Notes: generated by a model from the letters alone, not told the origin. Shown: positions 24,264-32,184, counted from the first letter of the stretch. The stretch is DNA of 47,735 nt from an uncultured Alphaproteobacteria bacterium (GCA_902586885.1 CACIJG010000014.1:1-47735); one strand, 5' to 3'. A program made the numbers and translations.

Positions 24264-24974
24264 ATGAGAATAGTTCTAGTACTTTTCTTAATGTTTTTTA
24301 TGTCTTATATCAGCGGTTTTTCGCAAGTAACTAATTCAGATAAGCTATACAAAAAAGGATCAGATGCTGTTTTAGATAAGAATTATTCACTTGCTGTAGA
24401 TATTTTTAAAAAAATGGCTATGAATAACGAGTACGATGCTCAATATAATCTTGCTTACTTGATACGGAGTGGTAAAGGAGTCACTCAAAATTATAGCGAA
24501 GCACTTTTCTGGGCTTTTAGTGCAACACTTGGACTCAGAACATGGATTGATCCTTCAAAAAATGACGAAAAGTTAGAGCAGGATTTGAGAAAAGCAAATG
24601 ATCTAACTAGTGATTTAATTGATCTCCTTCCTGAAAAGACTACAGAAACTGTTAGGAAGGAGTTGTTGTCATATCTTTTAGATAGGTACAAAAAGAAAGA
24701 AATTGATGTTATTACTCAGTTAGGAGATTATTTTCTGATCATTTTAGAGGATGAAAACTATGCTGACGCTTATATGTGGTATTCAGTAGCAACCGCCTTG
24801 GGTGTAGAGGGAGCAATAGAGGAAAGAGATAAAGTTGAAAGAAAATTGGATTCTGATACACTAGTGAAAAAACAAAATGAGGCAAAAATAAAATTTGAAG
24901 ATTTTAAAAAAACTGAAACGATACCGGATGAAAAGGTGAAAGAAAATAAAGCGGAAAAGGAATATGAAAGTTAA
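24264..24974 (+). CDS. Periplasmic Sel1-repeat protein, possible MotX-like stator part
   Basis: The 236-aa product has a signal peptide (about residues 1-20, MRIVLVLFLMFFMSYISGFS) and Sel1/TPR-like helices. One repeat reads YNLAYLIRSGKGVTQNYSEA then LFWAFSATLG (residues 61-90), and a later one reads YADAYMWYSVATALGVEGA near 166-185. The C-terminus is Lys/Glu-rich. In Vibrio, MotX, a Sel1-type periplasmic protein of about 210 aa, forms the T-ring together with MotY and depends on FlgT. FlgT and FlgP are present in this window, so a MotX-like role is reasonable but unproven; Sel1 proteins have many roles. It starts directly at the stop of the preceding gene and overlaps the next by 11 bases. 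Confidence 0.6.
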   Translation: MRIVLVLFLMFFMSYISGFSQVTNSDKLYKKGSDAVLDKNYSLAVDIFKKMAMNNEYDAQYNLAYLIRSGKGVTQNYSEALFWAFSATLGLRTWIDPSKNDEKLEQDLRKANDLTSDLIDLLPEKTTETVRKELLSYLLDRYKKKEIDVITQLGDYFLIILEDENYADAYMWYSVATALGVEGAIEERDKVERKLDSDTLVKKQNEAKIKFEDFKKTETIPDEKVKENKAEKEYES

Positions 24975-25155
24975 AGTTCATTGGGTAATTGATGGCATTG
25001 CTGAAATTGAAGCTAAGAATTTAGAAGAAGCTGAAGTGGAGATAAATAAAAAGCTAGAAAAAATTGTTTCTGATAATCCTGTTTTTGAAGAGGACCTGGG
25101 AGCAAAAGCCATACAAGGAAAAGGATATTTGCCTGGTGCTGGTGAAGAAGACTGA
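24964..25155 (+). CDS. Small beta-alpha-beta protein (63 aa), unknown
   Basis: Not recognised. The product begins MKVKVHWVIDGIAEIEAKNL and continues EEAEVEINKKLEKIVSDN, a strand-helix-strand build. It recalls small proteins with a 'v-A-x-x-x-EEA' turn, such as the DpnD/PcfM type. It ends in a Gly-rich acidic tail (GKGYLPGAGEED). Its ATG lies inside the end of the Sel1 gene (11-base overlap), so translation is coupled and the gene is probably real. No cysteine and no signal peptide are present. It ends 13 bases before the convergent 83-aa gene. Confidence 0.5.
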   Translation: MKVKVHWVIDGIAEIEAKNLEEAEVEINKKLEKIVSDNPVFEEDLGAKAIQGKGYLPGAGEED

Positions 25156-25168
25156 TTTCTCTAATTCG

Positions 25169-25420
25169 TTATACTAGAGGGCGCCAAGTTACGAGCCATT
25201 CGTTTGTTGAAACTATAAAAGTCTTTGGATCATTAATGTATGACTCTAGAAAAATATTCTTATAGTTACCGTGATTTTCATTAGGGGCCTCTTCTTCATT
25301 TTGTAGGAAATAATGATTATTTCCATCTTTATTATTTTTTTCAAGAATCTCGGGAACAGGATTGTCATGTGAAATATAACTATTGCTGATCTTAGGTATG
25401 TCCATTTTCTGAGTTTCCAT
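25169..25420 (-). CDS. Hypothetical protein (83 aa) after fliL
   Basis: Not recognised. The product is polar and Asn/Glu/Lys-rich over its first 50 residues and ends in NDPKTFIVSTNEWLVTWRPL V, which looks like a short folded or binding tail with two Trp. It has no signal peptide or membrane segment. It starts 3 bases after the fliL stop, so it should be co-transcribed with fliL. The first half looks disordered. It could be a partner of FliL or of the stator, but only position supports this. Confidence 0.45.
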   Translation of the reverse strand: METQKMDIPKISNSYISHDNPVPEILEKNNKDGNNHYFLQNEEEAPNENHGNYKNIFLESYINDPKTFIVSTNEWLVTWRPLV

Positions 25421-25423
25421 CTA

Positions 25424-26059
25424 TTAAATAATTAAAATCTTTGTAAACTGAACGGTTTTGATTTCTGGATCAGCACCCAAATTCTTTAACTCTTTATTTA
25501 TTGCCTTTAACATCTCAAGCTTGAGTTGCTCTTTGCCTTCTTTACTTTCAACTTCAGCTTTTGTTTTTGATCGCATTACGCCCAATAATACAGATCTCAA
25601 CGCCGGCTCAAATTTTTTGAAATTTTCAAAGTACGCATCCGCATTAAGTTTGCCCATGAAAATAGAAACTGCCAGTTCTATTGTTAGTATACCAGTGTCG
25701 TTCTTTAAATCGGTCGCAAGAGCACCAGTAAATGATTGATAATAATGTTGTGGCCCTATAAATGGAATGTCAGAACCTTGCTCTAATTTTTTCTCATTGG
25801 GTGGTTCTAGATCAGAATTTTTTTCTACTTTGTCAACTGATCCTTCTGGAGTACTTTCTTTTTTGATTAATAATTCTTTAATCTCTTCTCTAGACGGCGG
25901 TGCTTTAACCATCATATTGTGCGCTATTATAAATAATAAAAAAGTCCCAATAGCAGGTAAAAAATAAAGACCAATTACCTTCCATGGAACAGTAAGCTTT
26001 TTTTTTCTTTTAGGCGCTTGCTCCTCAAGTTCTTCAGTATTTTTAACTTCTTCCGACAT
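25424..26059 (-). CDS. fliL: Flagellar basal body-associated protein FliL
   Basis: FliL surrounds and stabilises the motor stators in the inner membrane. The 211-aa product has a basic cytoplasmic N-terminus (PKRKKK), one membrane segment (about residues 27-47, VIGLYFLPAIGTFLLFIIAH), a disordered acidic linker, and a C-terminal domain. The last part reads TGILTIELAVSIFMGKLNAD, FEPALRSVLLGVMRSKTKAE and EGKEQLKLEMLKAINKELKN, then VQFTKILI. This matches the FliL stomatin-like fold pattern (EP-LR--L---L, EGK--L---I---IN). FliM, FliN and the MotAB stators are not next to it as in many clusters; it stands in the accessory patch. Confidence 0.82.
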   Translation of the reverse strand: MSEEVKNTEELEEQAPKRKKKLTVPWKVIGLYFLPAIGTFLLFIIAHNMMVKAPPSREEIKELLIKKESTPEGSVDKVEKNSDLEPPNEKKLEQGSDIPFIGPQHYYQSFTGALATDLKNDTGILTIELAVSIFMGKLNADAYFENFKKFEPALRSVLLGVMRSKTKAEVESKEGKEQLKLEMLKAINKELKNLGADPEIKTVQFTKILII

Positions 26060-26181
26060 AACAACTTTATTTTTCTTATTCCTGTATTTAAACGGCTATA
26101 AAGAAAAAAAGTTTATTTACTAAAAAAAGATTGGGAGCGTCGTTATAAATTATCAGAATACTTTGACAGAAGGCTAATGAA

Positions 26182-26496
26182 ATGGAAAGAGTAAATAAAA
26201 ATTTATCTGTAAAATATATTTCGAACGAGGAAGATAGTACTTTAGAGGAAGAATTTTCATCGTTTCAAAGTGATGTGGCTAATGCCCTTTTAGATTATAT
26301 TGAGGATAAAGATGATTCAGAGGTCGTGAATAGATTGGAAGAGTCCAAACGCTTTTTCGTCAAATTAAGCAAAGAGATTGGCAATACGTTGCCACAAAAC
26401 AAGTTATCTTTGGACTTACGAAATGAAGACTTTGACTGTGCCGAAGATATTTTAAAATGTAATAATAGTTATTTCGAGTCACCTTTAATTCATTAA
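26182..26496 (+). CDS. Hypothetical acidic protein (104 aa) divergent from fliL
   Basis: Not recognised. The product is acidic and helical, with EEFSSFQSDVANALLDYIED then KDDSEVVNRLEESKRFFVKL in its middle. No signal peptide or membrane segment is seen. The ATG at 26182 follows AGAAGG at a normal distance. It is transcribed away from fliL across a 122-base gap and followed by a hairpin at 26522. A helical adaptor or chaperone would fit its composition, but no family likeness was found. Confidence 0.45.
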   Translation: MERVNKNLSVKYISNEEDSTLEEEFSSFQSDVANALLDYIEDKDDSEVVNRLEESKRFFVKLSKEIGNTLPQNKLSLDLRNEDFDCAEDILKCNNSYFESPLIH

Positions 26497-26805
26497 GGGT
26501 AATTAAGAAATATTTGATAACGCTTTTTAGATGATCAAATTTTCTATTTCAAATGATCTAAAAGCTGTGTCCTTTTTCACACTTTGAAGTTGAATGAGTT
26601 TATTAATTTTCTATTGAAATACAATTTCTCCAGATAGTTTTTTTTCGCCCGTTGTTATTAAATTTTTTTTTAATTCTTGTTAGTTTCTTCTTTTCTTATT
26701 TTTTCTGTGTTCTTTTTACAACTATTTTGAATCAACAAAATTTTTTCTAATAGAAACTAATTTTTAGTCGTATCAGCTTATGGGCAAGTTTAAGGAGAGT
26801 ATCTT
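26497..26805. other. Intergenic stretch without a gene
   Basis: This 309-base gap is very AT-rich and T-rich. It holds a long imperfect hairpin near its start and, at its end, the AAGGAG ribosome site of the lipoprotein gene. No open frame of useful size, tRNA or repeat was seen. The promoter of the lipoprotein gene is probably within the last 100 bases, but no box is convincing. Confidence 0.6.
26522..26565 (+). terminator. Hairpin after the 104-aa gene, possible terminator
   Basis: GCTTTTTAGAT pairs with ATCTAAAAGC with one bulged T, giving about ten pairs, with further partial pairing inside and a loop of about 20 bases. A short T run (26572-26577) follows after seven bases. The weak T tract makes Rho-independent termination uncertain. 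Confidence 0.4.
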
Positions 26806-27201
26806 ATGCGTTTACTAGTTTTATTTTTAATTGGATTATTTATTTCAGGGTGTCAGGGCACCAATCCTTACGGGTTGACCACAGCAAGCCTTGGAGACAA
26901 AGTGGTAAGTAGTGCGACAGGCGTAGCTGGAGAGGGAGTAACCCCGGTGAAAGGTATAAAATATGTTTCACTGCATCCAGATCGTTTGTTAAGAGACGAG
27001 AAAACATGTACACAGGTTATTAAGCTTTCGTATGCATCAAATATAAACTATTCAGAAGCGATTATCGGTTTACGAAATAGGGCGCTATTAGTAGGAGGTA
27101 ATGCGATATCCATCGTTGGATGGGCTGAGAGCGCGTCATCTTCTGGGTTAGTAGGGAAAATATACCTTTGTAAGAAAAAACCTTTCCACATTCATTGGTA
27201 A
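26806..27201 (+). CDS. Small lipoprotein, DUF4156/RcsF-like
   Basis: The 131-aa product has a lipoprotein signal with lipobox FISGC, Cys at residue 16. The mature part has two further Cys (in EKTCTQV and YLCKKK), with a helix between them: SEAIIGLRNRALLVGGNAIS IVGW. The spacing Cys ... A-x-x-LRN-A---GGNA--I ... C resembles DUF4156 and the RcsF fold, so a disulfide is likely. RcsF senses envelope stress in Enterobacteria; no Rcs genes are here, so function is open. It has a strong AAGGAG ribosome site and a clear terminator downstream, so it is probably a single-gene unit. Confidence 0.65.
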   Translation: MRLLVLFLIGLFISGCQGTNPYGLTTASLGDKVVSSATGVAGEGVTPVKGIKYVSLHPDRLLRDEKTCTQVIKLSYASNINYSEAIIGLRNRALLVGGNAISIVGWAESASSSGLVGKIYLCKKKPFHIHW

Positions 27202-27220
27202 GAAAAATAAAAAAACAAAG

Positions 27221-27258
27221 ATGGTCCCTTTTAAATAAACTGGGACCATTTTGTCTTG
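27221..27258 (+). terminator. Rho-independent terminator after the lipoprotein gene
   Basis: ATGGTCCC at 27221-27228 pairs perfectly with GGGACCAT at 27242-27249, with a 13-base AT loop. The stem is followed by TTTTGTCTTGTTTT and preceded by an A-rich run. The structure ends about 20 bases after the stop of the lipoprotein gene. Confidence 0.85.
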
Positions 27259-27314
27259 TTTTATTCAAAAAAAAAATATATTTAGAGAATAAATTATAAT
27301 AACTGAAACTAAAT

Positions 27315-28637
27315 ATGTTTGAGTCCTTCTTTCCAAAACCTAAATTGTTTTTGATTTCTGTGGTTGTCTGGACCATTGTTTCTGTTGGTTATTGGTATTT
27401 GGAAGGGTTATTATTATTTCTTTTTGGACTATTTAATATAGATAATAATGATCTACTGAATCTTATTGTAGGTGGAAAAAACCTGGGAAAGTTCATTGGT
27501 CTCAGTGCTTCTGAAGAAGGTTCTTCCGTTATAGGGCTAGCATACTTTGTTACCCCTGAGTTTATTTGGTTTGATATTTATTATATTTTGGCAACTCTGA
27601 TCTTCTTTGGATTTTGGTCTTACTACTGTCCTCACAAATGGCAAAACTGGTCTATTTTAGGCTCTTCATTTCTCATTTTTTTCACATATTTGTCTGTACA
27701 AGTATCTGTTGTTATTAACGCTTGGTATGGACCTTTTTACAATGATATTCAAAAAGCTCTTGGAGGGGGTGGGGAGGTTACGGCGAAGGATCTTTATGAC
27801 CATCTTCTGATATTTGCTATTATTGTGTTCCCATATTTATTCTTTGCTTCTTTCAAAATATTTTTCAATCAGCACTATTTGTTCAGGTGGAGGAATGCGA
27901 TGAATGATTTTTATACTGAACGTTGGTCTCAGCTAAGACATGTCGAGGGAGCATCTCAAAGAATACAAGAAGATACTAAGCAGTTTTCAAGAATTATGAA
28001 AAACGTAGGCATATATATGGTGGACTCAGTAATGACGCTAATTGCTTTTATGCCTGTGCTTACTGCCTTATCTATTCATGTCAAAGATCTGCCTTTAATT
28101 GGTCAAATACCTAACCCTCTTGTTACTTTGGCGATATTGTGGGCAGTCTTTGCTACCGTTTTGTTGTTGGTAGCTGGCATAAAATTGCCTGGACTTGAGT
28201 TTAGGAATGAAAGAGTAGAAGCGGCTTTCAGAAAAGAGCTAGTTCTTGGAGAAGACTCTCAAGAAAAAGCTGAGTTGCCTACATTAGTTCATTTGTTTAA
28301 TAATGTCAGGAGAAACTATTTTAGACTCTATTTTCATTATGCTTACTTCAATCTTTTCAGATATTTTTATATACAAACAGACAATATAATAATTTATATT
28401 TTTCTAATTCCAACGATTGTAAGTGGTCGAATTACATTAGGTATTATGACACAAATTACTAGAGCATTTAGTCAAGTAGCAAACGCATTCCAATTTCTTG
28501 CAAATTCGTGGCCAAGTATTATTGAGTTGATGTCTATTTACAAGAGATTACAAGCTTTCGAAAAATCTATTTATGGCGGCAATTTATCAAAAATTGATCA
28601 GGAATTCGTCAAAAACGAAACTGTAGACGATAAATAA
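27315..28637 (+). CDS. SbmA/BacA-family peptide transporter
   Basis: SbmA/BacA proteins are proton-driven inner-membrane importers of antimicrobial peptides, and in rhizobia BacA also affects lipid A very-long-chain fatty acids. The 440-aa product opens MFESFFPKPKLFLISVVVWT, nearly the E. coli SbmA start, and has about seven to eight membrane segments. Family landmarks include NAWYGPFYNDIQKAL, FRWRNAMNDFYTERWSQLRH, VEGASQRIQEDTKQFSR and LTALSIHVKDLPLIGQIP. Length is slightly above the usual 400-420. The gene stands alone, with TusA convergent at its end (13 bases). SbmA versus BacA cannot be decided here, so no symbol is given. Confidence 0.9.
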   Translation: MFESFFPKPKLFLISVVVWTIVSVGYWYLEGLLLFLFGLFNIDNNDLLNLIVGGKNLGKFIGLSASEEGSSVIGLAYFVTPEFIWFDIYYILATLIFFGFWSYYCPHKWQNWSILGSSFLIFFTYLSVQVSVVINAWYGPFYNDIQKALGGGGEVTAKDLYDHLLIFAIIVFPYLFFASFKIFFNQHYLFRWRNAMNDFYTERWSQLRHVEGASQRIQEDTKQFSRIMKNVGIYMVDSVMTLIAFMPVLTALSIHVKDLPLIGQIPNPLVTLAILWAVFATVLLLVAGIKLPGLEFRNERVEAAFRKELVLGEDSQEKAELPTLVHLFNNVRRNYFRLYFHYAYFNLFRYFYIQTDNIIIYIFLIPTIVSGRITLGIMTQITRAFSQVANAFQFLANSWPSIIELMSIYKRLQAFEKSIYGGNLSKIDQEFVKNETVDDK

Positions 28638-28650
28638 TATATAATAAATA

Positions 28651-28917
28651 TCAAATTCTTACCTTTCTTTTGCGTTTAATACTGAAATACTGCTCATTTT
28701 TGTCGTCGTCATGGATTATTTCTCTAAAGGAATAATTATTGTGTTCACAGAAATGTCCTAGATCAACTGAAGCTAAAGGGTCATCGGCTATAACTAGAGC
28801 TATCTGATTAAAAGCTAAGCTTTTTATGTCTTTTTGGACTTTTAATAACGGTAATGGGCAACGAAGCCCTCTGGTATCAATTTCAATAGAGTAGGTATTC
28901 TTATTTTTTTTTGTCAT
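28651..28917 (-). CDS. tusA: Sulfur carrier protein TusA
   Basis: TusA-type proteins carry persulfide sulfur from a cysteine desulfurase to acceptors such as tRNA modification or molybdenum enzyme maturation. The product contains the diagnostic DTRGLRCPLPLLKVQKDIKS, with the Cys-Pro-x-Pro active site, then IALVIADDPLASVDLGHFCE. I use the ATG at 28917 (88 aa); a TTG upstream at 28932 would add five residues. It is divergent from fdhD across 61 bases. In E. coli, TusA and IscS supply sulfur that FdhD needs for formate dehydrogenase, so the pairing with fdhD makes sense. Confidence 0.88.
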   Translation of the reverse strand: MTKKNKNTYSIEIDTRGLRCPLPLLKVQKDIKSLAFNQIALVIADDPLASVDLGHFCEHNNYSFREIIHDDDKNEQYFSIKRKRKVRI

Positions 28918-28978
28918 GTAGTTCAAACGCAAATAATATTACTATCTGATTCCTTGCTATTAAGTTTATGCTGTAGAA

Positions 28979-29806
28979 ATGATAAAATTAAAAAAAAATC
29001 TTTATAAAGTTAATTCAGAAAAACGACTTTTAAGCTTAGTTGCTGAAGTAAAGGGTTTCAATGAGCAAAATAAATATGAGAATATAAAACTTGTCGATGA
29101 AAAAATACTTGCCATATATTTGAATTCTCAGGAAGTATTAACAGCGATGACTATATGTGACTACCCAGAATATTTAGCAGCTGGCTTTTTACATAACCAA
29201 AATATACTAAAAAAATTAGATGAAATAGAATCAATAGATTATGATGAAGAACTATCTGCAGTTGTGGTACGGACAAAAGAGGAAACGTTGTTCGAACAAA
29301 AAAATATCAAAAGAATAAAAACCAGCGGTTGTGCTCTTGGAACGATATTCGGTGACATGTTCAATAAACTAACCCCAATACCTAAAACTAATAGAACTCA
29401 ATTTAAGCTTAGTCATATCAGACAATTGGTTAAAGAGATAAATATGGCCCCAAGCTTATATCTAGAAGCAGGAGCAATTCATGGGAGTGTTCTTTGTTCT
29501 TCCAGCAAACCATTGGTTTATATGGAAGATGTGGGCAGGCACAATGCGGTTGATAAAGTTAGTGGTTGGATGCTAATTGAAAAAATCGAACCAGAGGATA
29601 AAATTCTTTATACCACGGGACGATTAACCTCTGAAATGGTCCTAAAGGCAGTTAGTATGAAAATCCCTGTTCTTGTATCAAGGTCAGGTTTTACAAGGTT
29701 GGCAGTAGATCTTGCAAAGCAATTCAACTTAACAATGGTGGGGAGATTTAAAGGTAAAAGATTTTCTTGCGTAAGTAGAAAAACAAGGATTTTGTTTGAT
29801 AAATAA
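28979..29806 (+). CDS. fdhD: Formate dehydrogenase sulfur-insertion protein FdhD
   Basis: FdhD moves sulfur to the molybdenum cofactor of formate dehydrogenase. The 275-aa product has the landmark stretches DYPEYLAAGFLHNQNI, YMEDVGRHNAVDKVSGWMLI and YTTGRLTSEMVLKAVSMKIP VLVSRSG. The active-site loop reads TSGCALGT (Cys118) where most FdhD proteins have CxxC (E. coli Cys121/Cys124); the second Cys is replaced by Gly. The first Cys is the one reported as important. It starts a plus-strand run with mobA, mobB and moeA, gaps of 11, overlap and 7 bases, so it is probably one operon. Confidence 0.9.
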   Translation: MIKLKKNLYKVNSEKRLLSLVAEVKGFNEQNKYENIKLVDEKILAIYLNSQEVLTAMTICDYPEYLAAGFLHNQNILKKLDEIESIDYDEELSAVVVRTKEETLFEQKNIKRIKTSGCALGTIFGDMFNKLTPIPKTNRTQFKLSHIRQLVKEINMAPSLYLEAGAIHGSVLCSSSKPLVYMEDVGRHNAVDKVSGWMLIEKIEPEDKILYTTGRLTSEMVLKAVSMKIPVLVSRSGFTRLAVDLAKQFNLTMVGRFKGKRFSCVSRKTRILFDK

Positions 29807-29817
29807 TTTTTAGTTAA

Positions 29818-30450
29818 ATGAAAGAGAGAGATAGAAAAACATGTGGTGTTATTCTTTCTGGAGGAAAATCCAGAAGAATGGAAGGCAAAGATAAAGCTTT
29901 TTTAAAGATTGGTAGGAAGACTTTACTAGGGAGATCTATTGAAAATTTAGATAAGCAAGTTGAATTTGTAGCCATCAACACAAATTCTGCTGATCAGAAA
30001 TACAAGAAATATGGACTTCCAGTTCTAAAAGATATCGCGTCTGGATATCTAGGGCCTTTAGCTGGTGTGTTAACAGCCATGTTATGGGCGGAGAAGAAAG
30101 GTTATAAAAACGTTGTTACAGTGGCAGTCGACACTCCCTTTTTCCCTGAAAACTTTGTGGAAAAAATGAAAGAAGAAAAAATCAAATCTCAAGCTAAAAT
30201 TGTATTAGCTCGTTCTTTTTCCATAGAATATAAAAAATTTGTTGTGCACCCTACTTTCGGATTATGGAGTAATTCTCTAAATGAAGACCTTACTGAAAGT
30301 TTGGACAAAGGAACGAGAAAGGTTCTCGATTGGGTTTTCCGTCATCCTGTAGGATACGTAAATTTCGTTAATGAAGGTATTGATCCCTTTTTTAATATCA
30401 ATCAAAATGAAGATCTTGACGCTTTAAATAAAAAACGGAATGTTGATTAA
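29818..30450 (+). CDS. mobA: Molybdenum cofactor guanylyltransferase MobA
   Basis: MobA attaches GMP to molybdopterin to make the bis-MGD cofactor used by formate dehydrogenase and its relatives. The 210-aa product has the nucleotidyltransferase motif GVILSGGKSRRMEGKDKAFL near residues 10-29, then GPLAGVLTAMLWA and the metal/substrate region VAVDTPFFPENFVEKM. A later GTRKVLDWV follows the family pattern. Its TAA overlaps the mobB ATG by one base, a sign of coupled synthesis. Length is typical. Presence of MobA means the cell uses bis-MGD enzymes of the DMSO reductase class, probably encoded elsewhere. Confidence 0.93.
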   Translation: MKERDRKTCGVILSGGKSRRMEGKDKAFLKIGRKTLLGRSIENLDKQVEFVAINTNSADQKYKKYGLPVLKDIASGYLGPLAGVLTAMLWAEKKGYKNVVTVAVDTPFFPENFVEKMKEEKIKSQAKIVLARSFSIEYKKFVVHPTFGLWSNSLNEDLTESLDKGTRKVLDWVFRHPVGYVNFVNEGIDPFFNINQNEDLDALNKKRNVD

Positions 30451-30950
30451 TGGAGATATTTGGTGTTGTTGGATGGAAGAACTCAGGTAAGACAACCTTA
30501 GTTGAGAGGTTAATTGTTGCACTTCTGGATAGGGGTATAACTGTTTCGACCATTAAACATAGTCATCATAATTTTCAAATAGATAAAAAGGGTAAGGACT
30601 CATTTAGGCACAGAGAAGCAGGGGCCATTGAGACCATCTTAGCTAGTGATATTGAATGGGTAAAGTTTTCCAATAATGTTCCAAAAATACCGGGTGATTT
30701 AGGGTTTTTTCTAAACCAATTAGGTAATGTGGATTTAGTAATGGTGGAGGGTTACAAAAACGGTTTGCATAAAAAAATAGAAGTTTTCGACCGAAAACTT
30801 GGAAAGCAACCAATATTTTTAGAAGATGACACTATTTGTGCAGTTGCTTATGCAGGACAAAAATTAAATACTAGGTTACCAGTGTTTGACAGAAACGATA
30901 TAGAAGTAATTGCAGAATTTATTATAAAATTTTTGAAAATAAAGGTTTAG
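30450..30950 (+). CDS. mobB: Molybdopterin-guanine dinucleotide adapter MobB
   Basis: MobB is a GTP-binding helper of MobA, not always essential. The 166-aa protein starts with VVGWKNSGKTTLVERLIVAL, a Walker A motif, then STIKHSHHNFQIDKKGKDSF RHREAGA, and ends with a VMVEGYKNG segment (Walker B region of the family). Length and motifs match the usual MobB. It overlaps mobA by one base and is followed by moeA with a short gap, in the order fdhD-mobA-mobB-moeA. Confidence 0.93.
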   Translation: MEIFGVVGWKNSGKTTLVERLIVALLDRGITVSTIKHSHHNFQIDKKGKDSFRHREAGAIETILASDIEWVKFSNNVPKIPGDLGFFLNQLGNVDLVMVEGYKNGLHKKIEVFDRKLGKQPIFLEDDTICAVAYAGQKLNTRLPVFDRNDIEVIAEFIIKFLKIKV

Positions 30951-30957
30951 AGACTTG

Positions 30958-32178
30958 ATGGATTTAGAAAAACTGAATCTTGTTCCTCTCAGTAAGGTAA
31001 TTGGTAAATTGAAAAACGTACTATTACCTATCAAAAAAAAAGGTTGGTCCAATATAGATGATAGTATTGCTAAAATTTTAGCGGATGATGTTTTTGCTAA
31101 GCTAGATAATCCACCTTTTAATAATTCAGCAATAGATGGCTATGCAGTAAAGGTTGAAAAGATAGATGAAGAGCAGACATTTAAGATTTTAAAAAAAACA
31201 TCAACCCCTGGGAGTCCATTCACAGGTATCCTAAAAAACAAAGAAGCCGTGAAAATTCTGACTGGTGCACAAATACCTGAGGCTTCAGATAAAATAATAT
31301 TTGATGAAGAAGTGAATATAAAGGAAGACAAGTTCTCTATAAGATTTAAGAAAAATGAAAGTTCAAATATTAGGTTTAAGGGGGAGGATATAAAAAAAGG
31401 ACAACTACTCTTTCAAAAAGGCTATTCAATAAATGAGACCGATATGCCCTCTTTAATAGCGTCAGGTAATTCAAGATTAGCTACTTTTGACAGATTACGA
31501 GTTGGGTTGCTCAAAACTGGAAATGAAATTAAGAAAAAAAAAATAGGTAAGTCAGCAGGATCTGTCTTAGACAGTAATGGCGTACCTTTGGCTGCCTTAT
31601 TCAAAAGATGGGGTTACGAAGAAATTTCACTAGGGAATGTCAATGATAATCTCCCGGAAATTAAAAAAGCGCTATCACAAAATTTAGAGACAGTTGACGT
31701 GATTGTAACAACTGGAGGTGCTTCCGCAGGAAAAGAAGATTTTATATCGAAGCTCTTGTTATCTGAGGGAGAGGTATATGCTTGGAAAATAGCTATAAAA
31801 CCTGGAAGGCCAATAATTTTTGGCCGATGGAACGGAAAATATATTTTTGGTCTACCCGGAAATCCGGTAGCAGCTTTTGTGTGTGCACTGATTTTCTTAA
31901 GGCCCTCATTAGGTAGGGTCGCAGGTGAGATCAACTGGTTTGAACCACTTTCTTTCAAGGTAATTTCTGCATTCAAGAAAACAAAAAAGGTTGGAAGGAC
32001 AGAATTTTTAAGAGCAAAACTAGAGAAAAATAATACAGTATCAGTTTTCCCGTATGAAGGATCTGGTCGCCTGACAAGTTTAGCTTGGTCTAATGGGCTT
32101 GTGAAGCTAGATGACGAAATATCTAATGTAGTAATAGGAGATAAAGTTACATTTATTCCTTACTCGAGCTTTTACTAG
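30958..32178 (+). CDS. moeA: Molybdopterin molybdenumtransferase MoeA
   Basis: MoeA inserts molybdate into adenylylated molybdopterin. I use the ATG at 30958 (406 aa); a TTG one codon earlier is also in frame. Motifs: NPPFNNSAIDGYAVK near residue 60, VKILTGAQIPEASDKIIFDE, LLKTGNEI, VLDSNGVPLAALFKRWGY, and TTGGASAGKEDFI, which is the TTGG-S-G cofactor site. KPGRPIIFGRW and GLPGNPVAAFVCALIFLRP complete the pattern. The C-terminal domain IV is present. The gene ends 6 bases before the convergent mrp stop, with no room for a separate terminator. Confidence 0.94.
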   Translation: MDLEKLNLVPLSKVIGKLKNVLLPIKKKGWSNIDDSIAKILADDVFAKLDNPPFNNSAIDGYAVKVEKIDEEQTFKILKKTSTPGSPFTGILKNKEAVKILTGAQIPEASDKIIFDEEVNIKEDKFSIRFKKNESSNIRFKGEDIKKGQLLFQKGYSINETDMPSLIASGNSRLATFDRLRVGLLKTGNEIKKKKIGKSAGSVLDSNGVPLAALFKRWGYEEISLGNVNDNLPEIKKALSQNLETVDVIVTTGGASAGKEDFISKLLLSEGEVYAWKIAIKPGRPIIFGRWNGKYIFGLPGNPVAAFVCALIFLRPSLGRVAGEINWFEPLSFKVISAFKKTKKVGRTEFLRAKLEKNNTVSVFPYEGSGRLTSLAWSNGLVKLDDEISNVVIGDKVTFIPYSSFY

Positions 32179-32184
32179 GAAAGC

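Noticed and set aside
26497-26805. Small RNA or riboswitch in the longest gap
   Set aside because: Only one imperfect hairpin and T-rich sequence are visible; no recognisable conserved RNA core.
23871-28637. A RiPP cluster made of the NHLP-like protein and the SbmA transporter
   Set aside because: No modifying enzyme, no core-peptide features, and the two genes are 3 kb apart with flagellar genes and a terminator between them.
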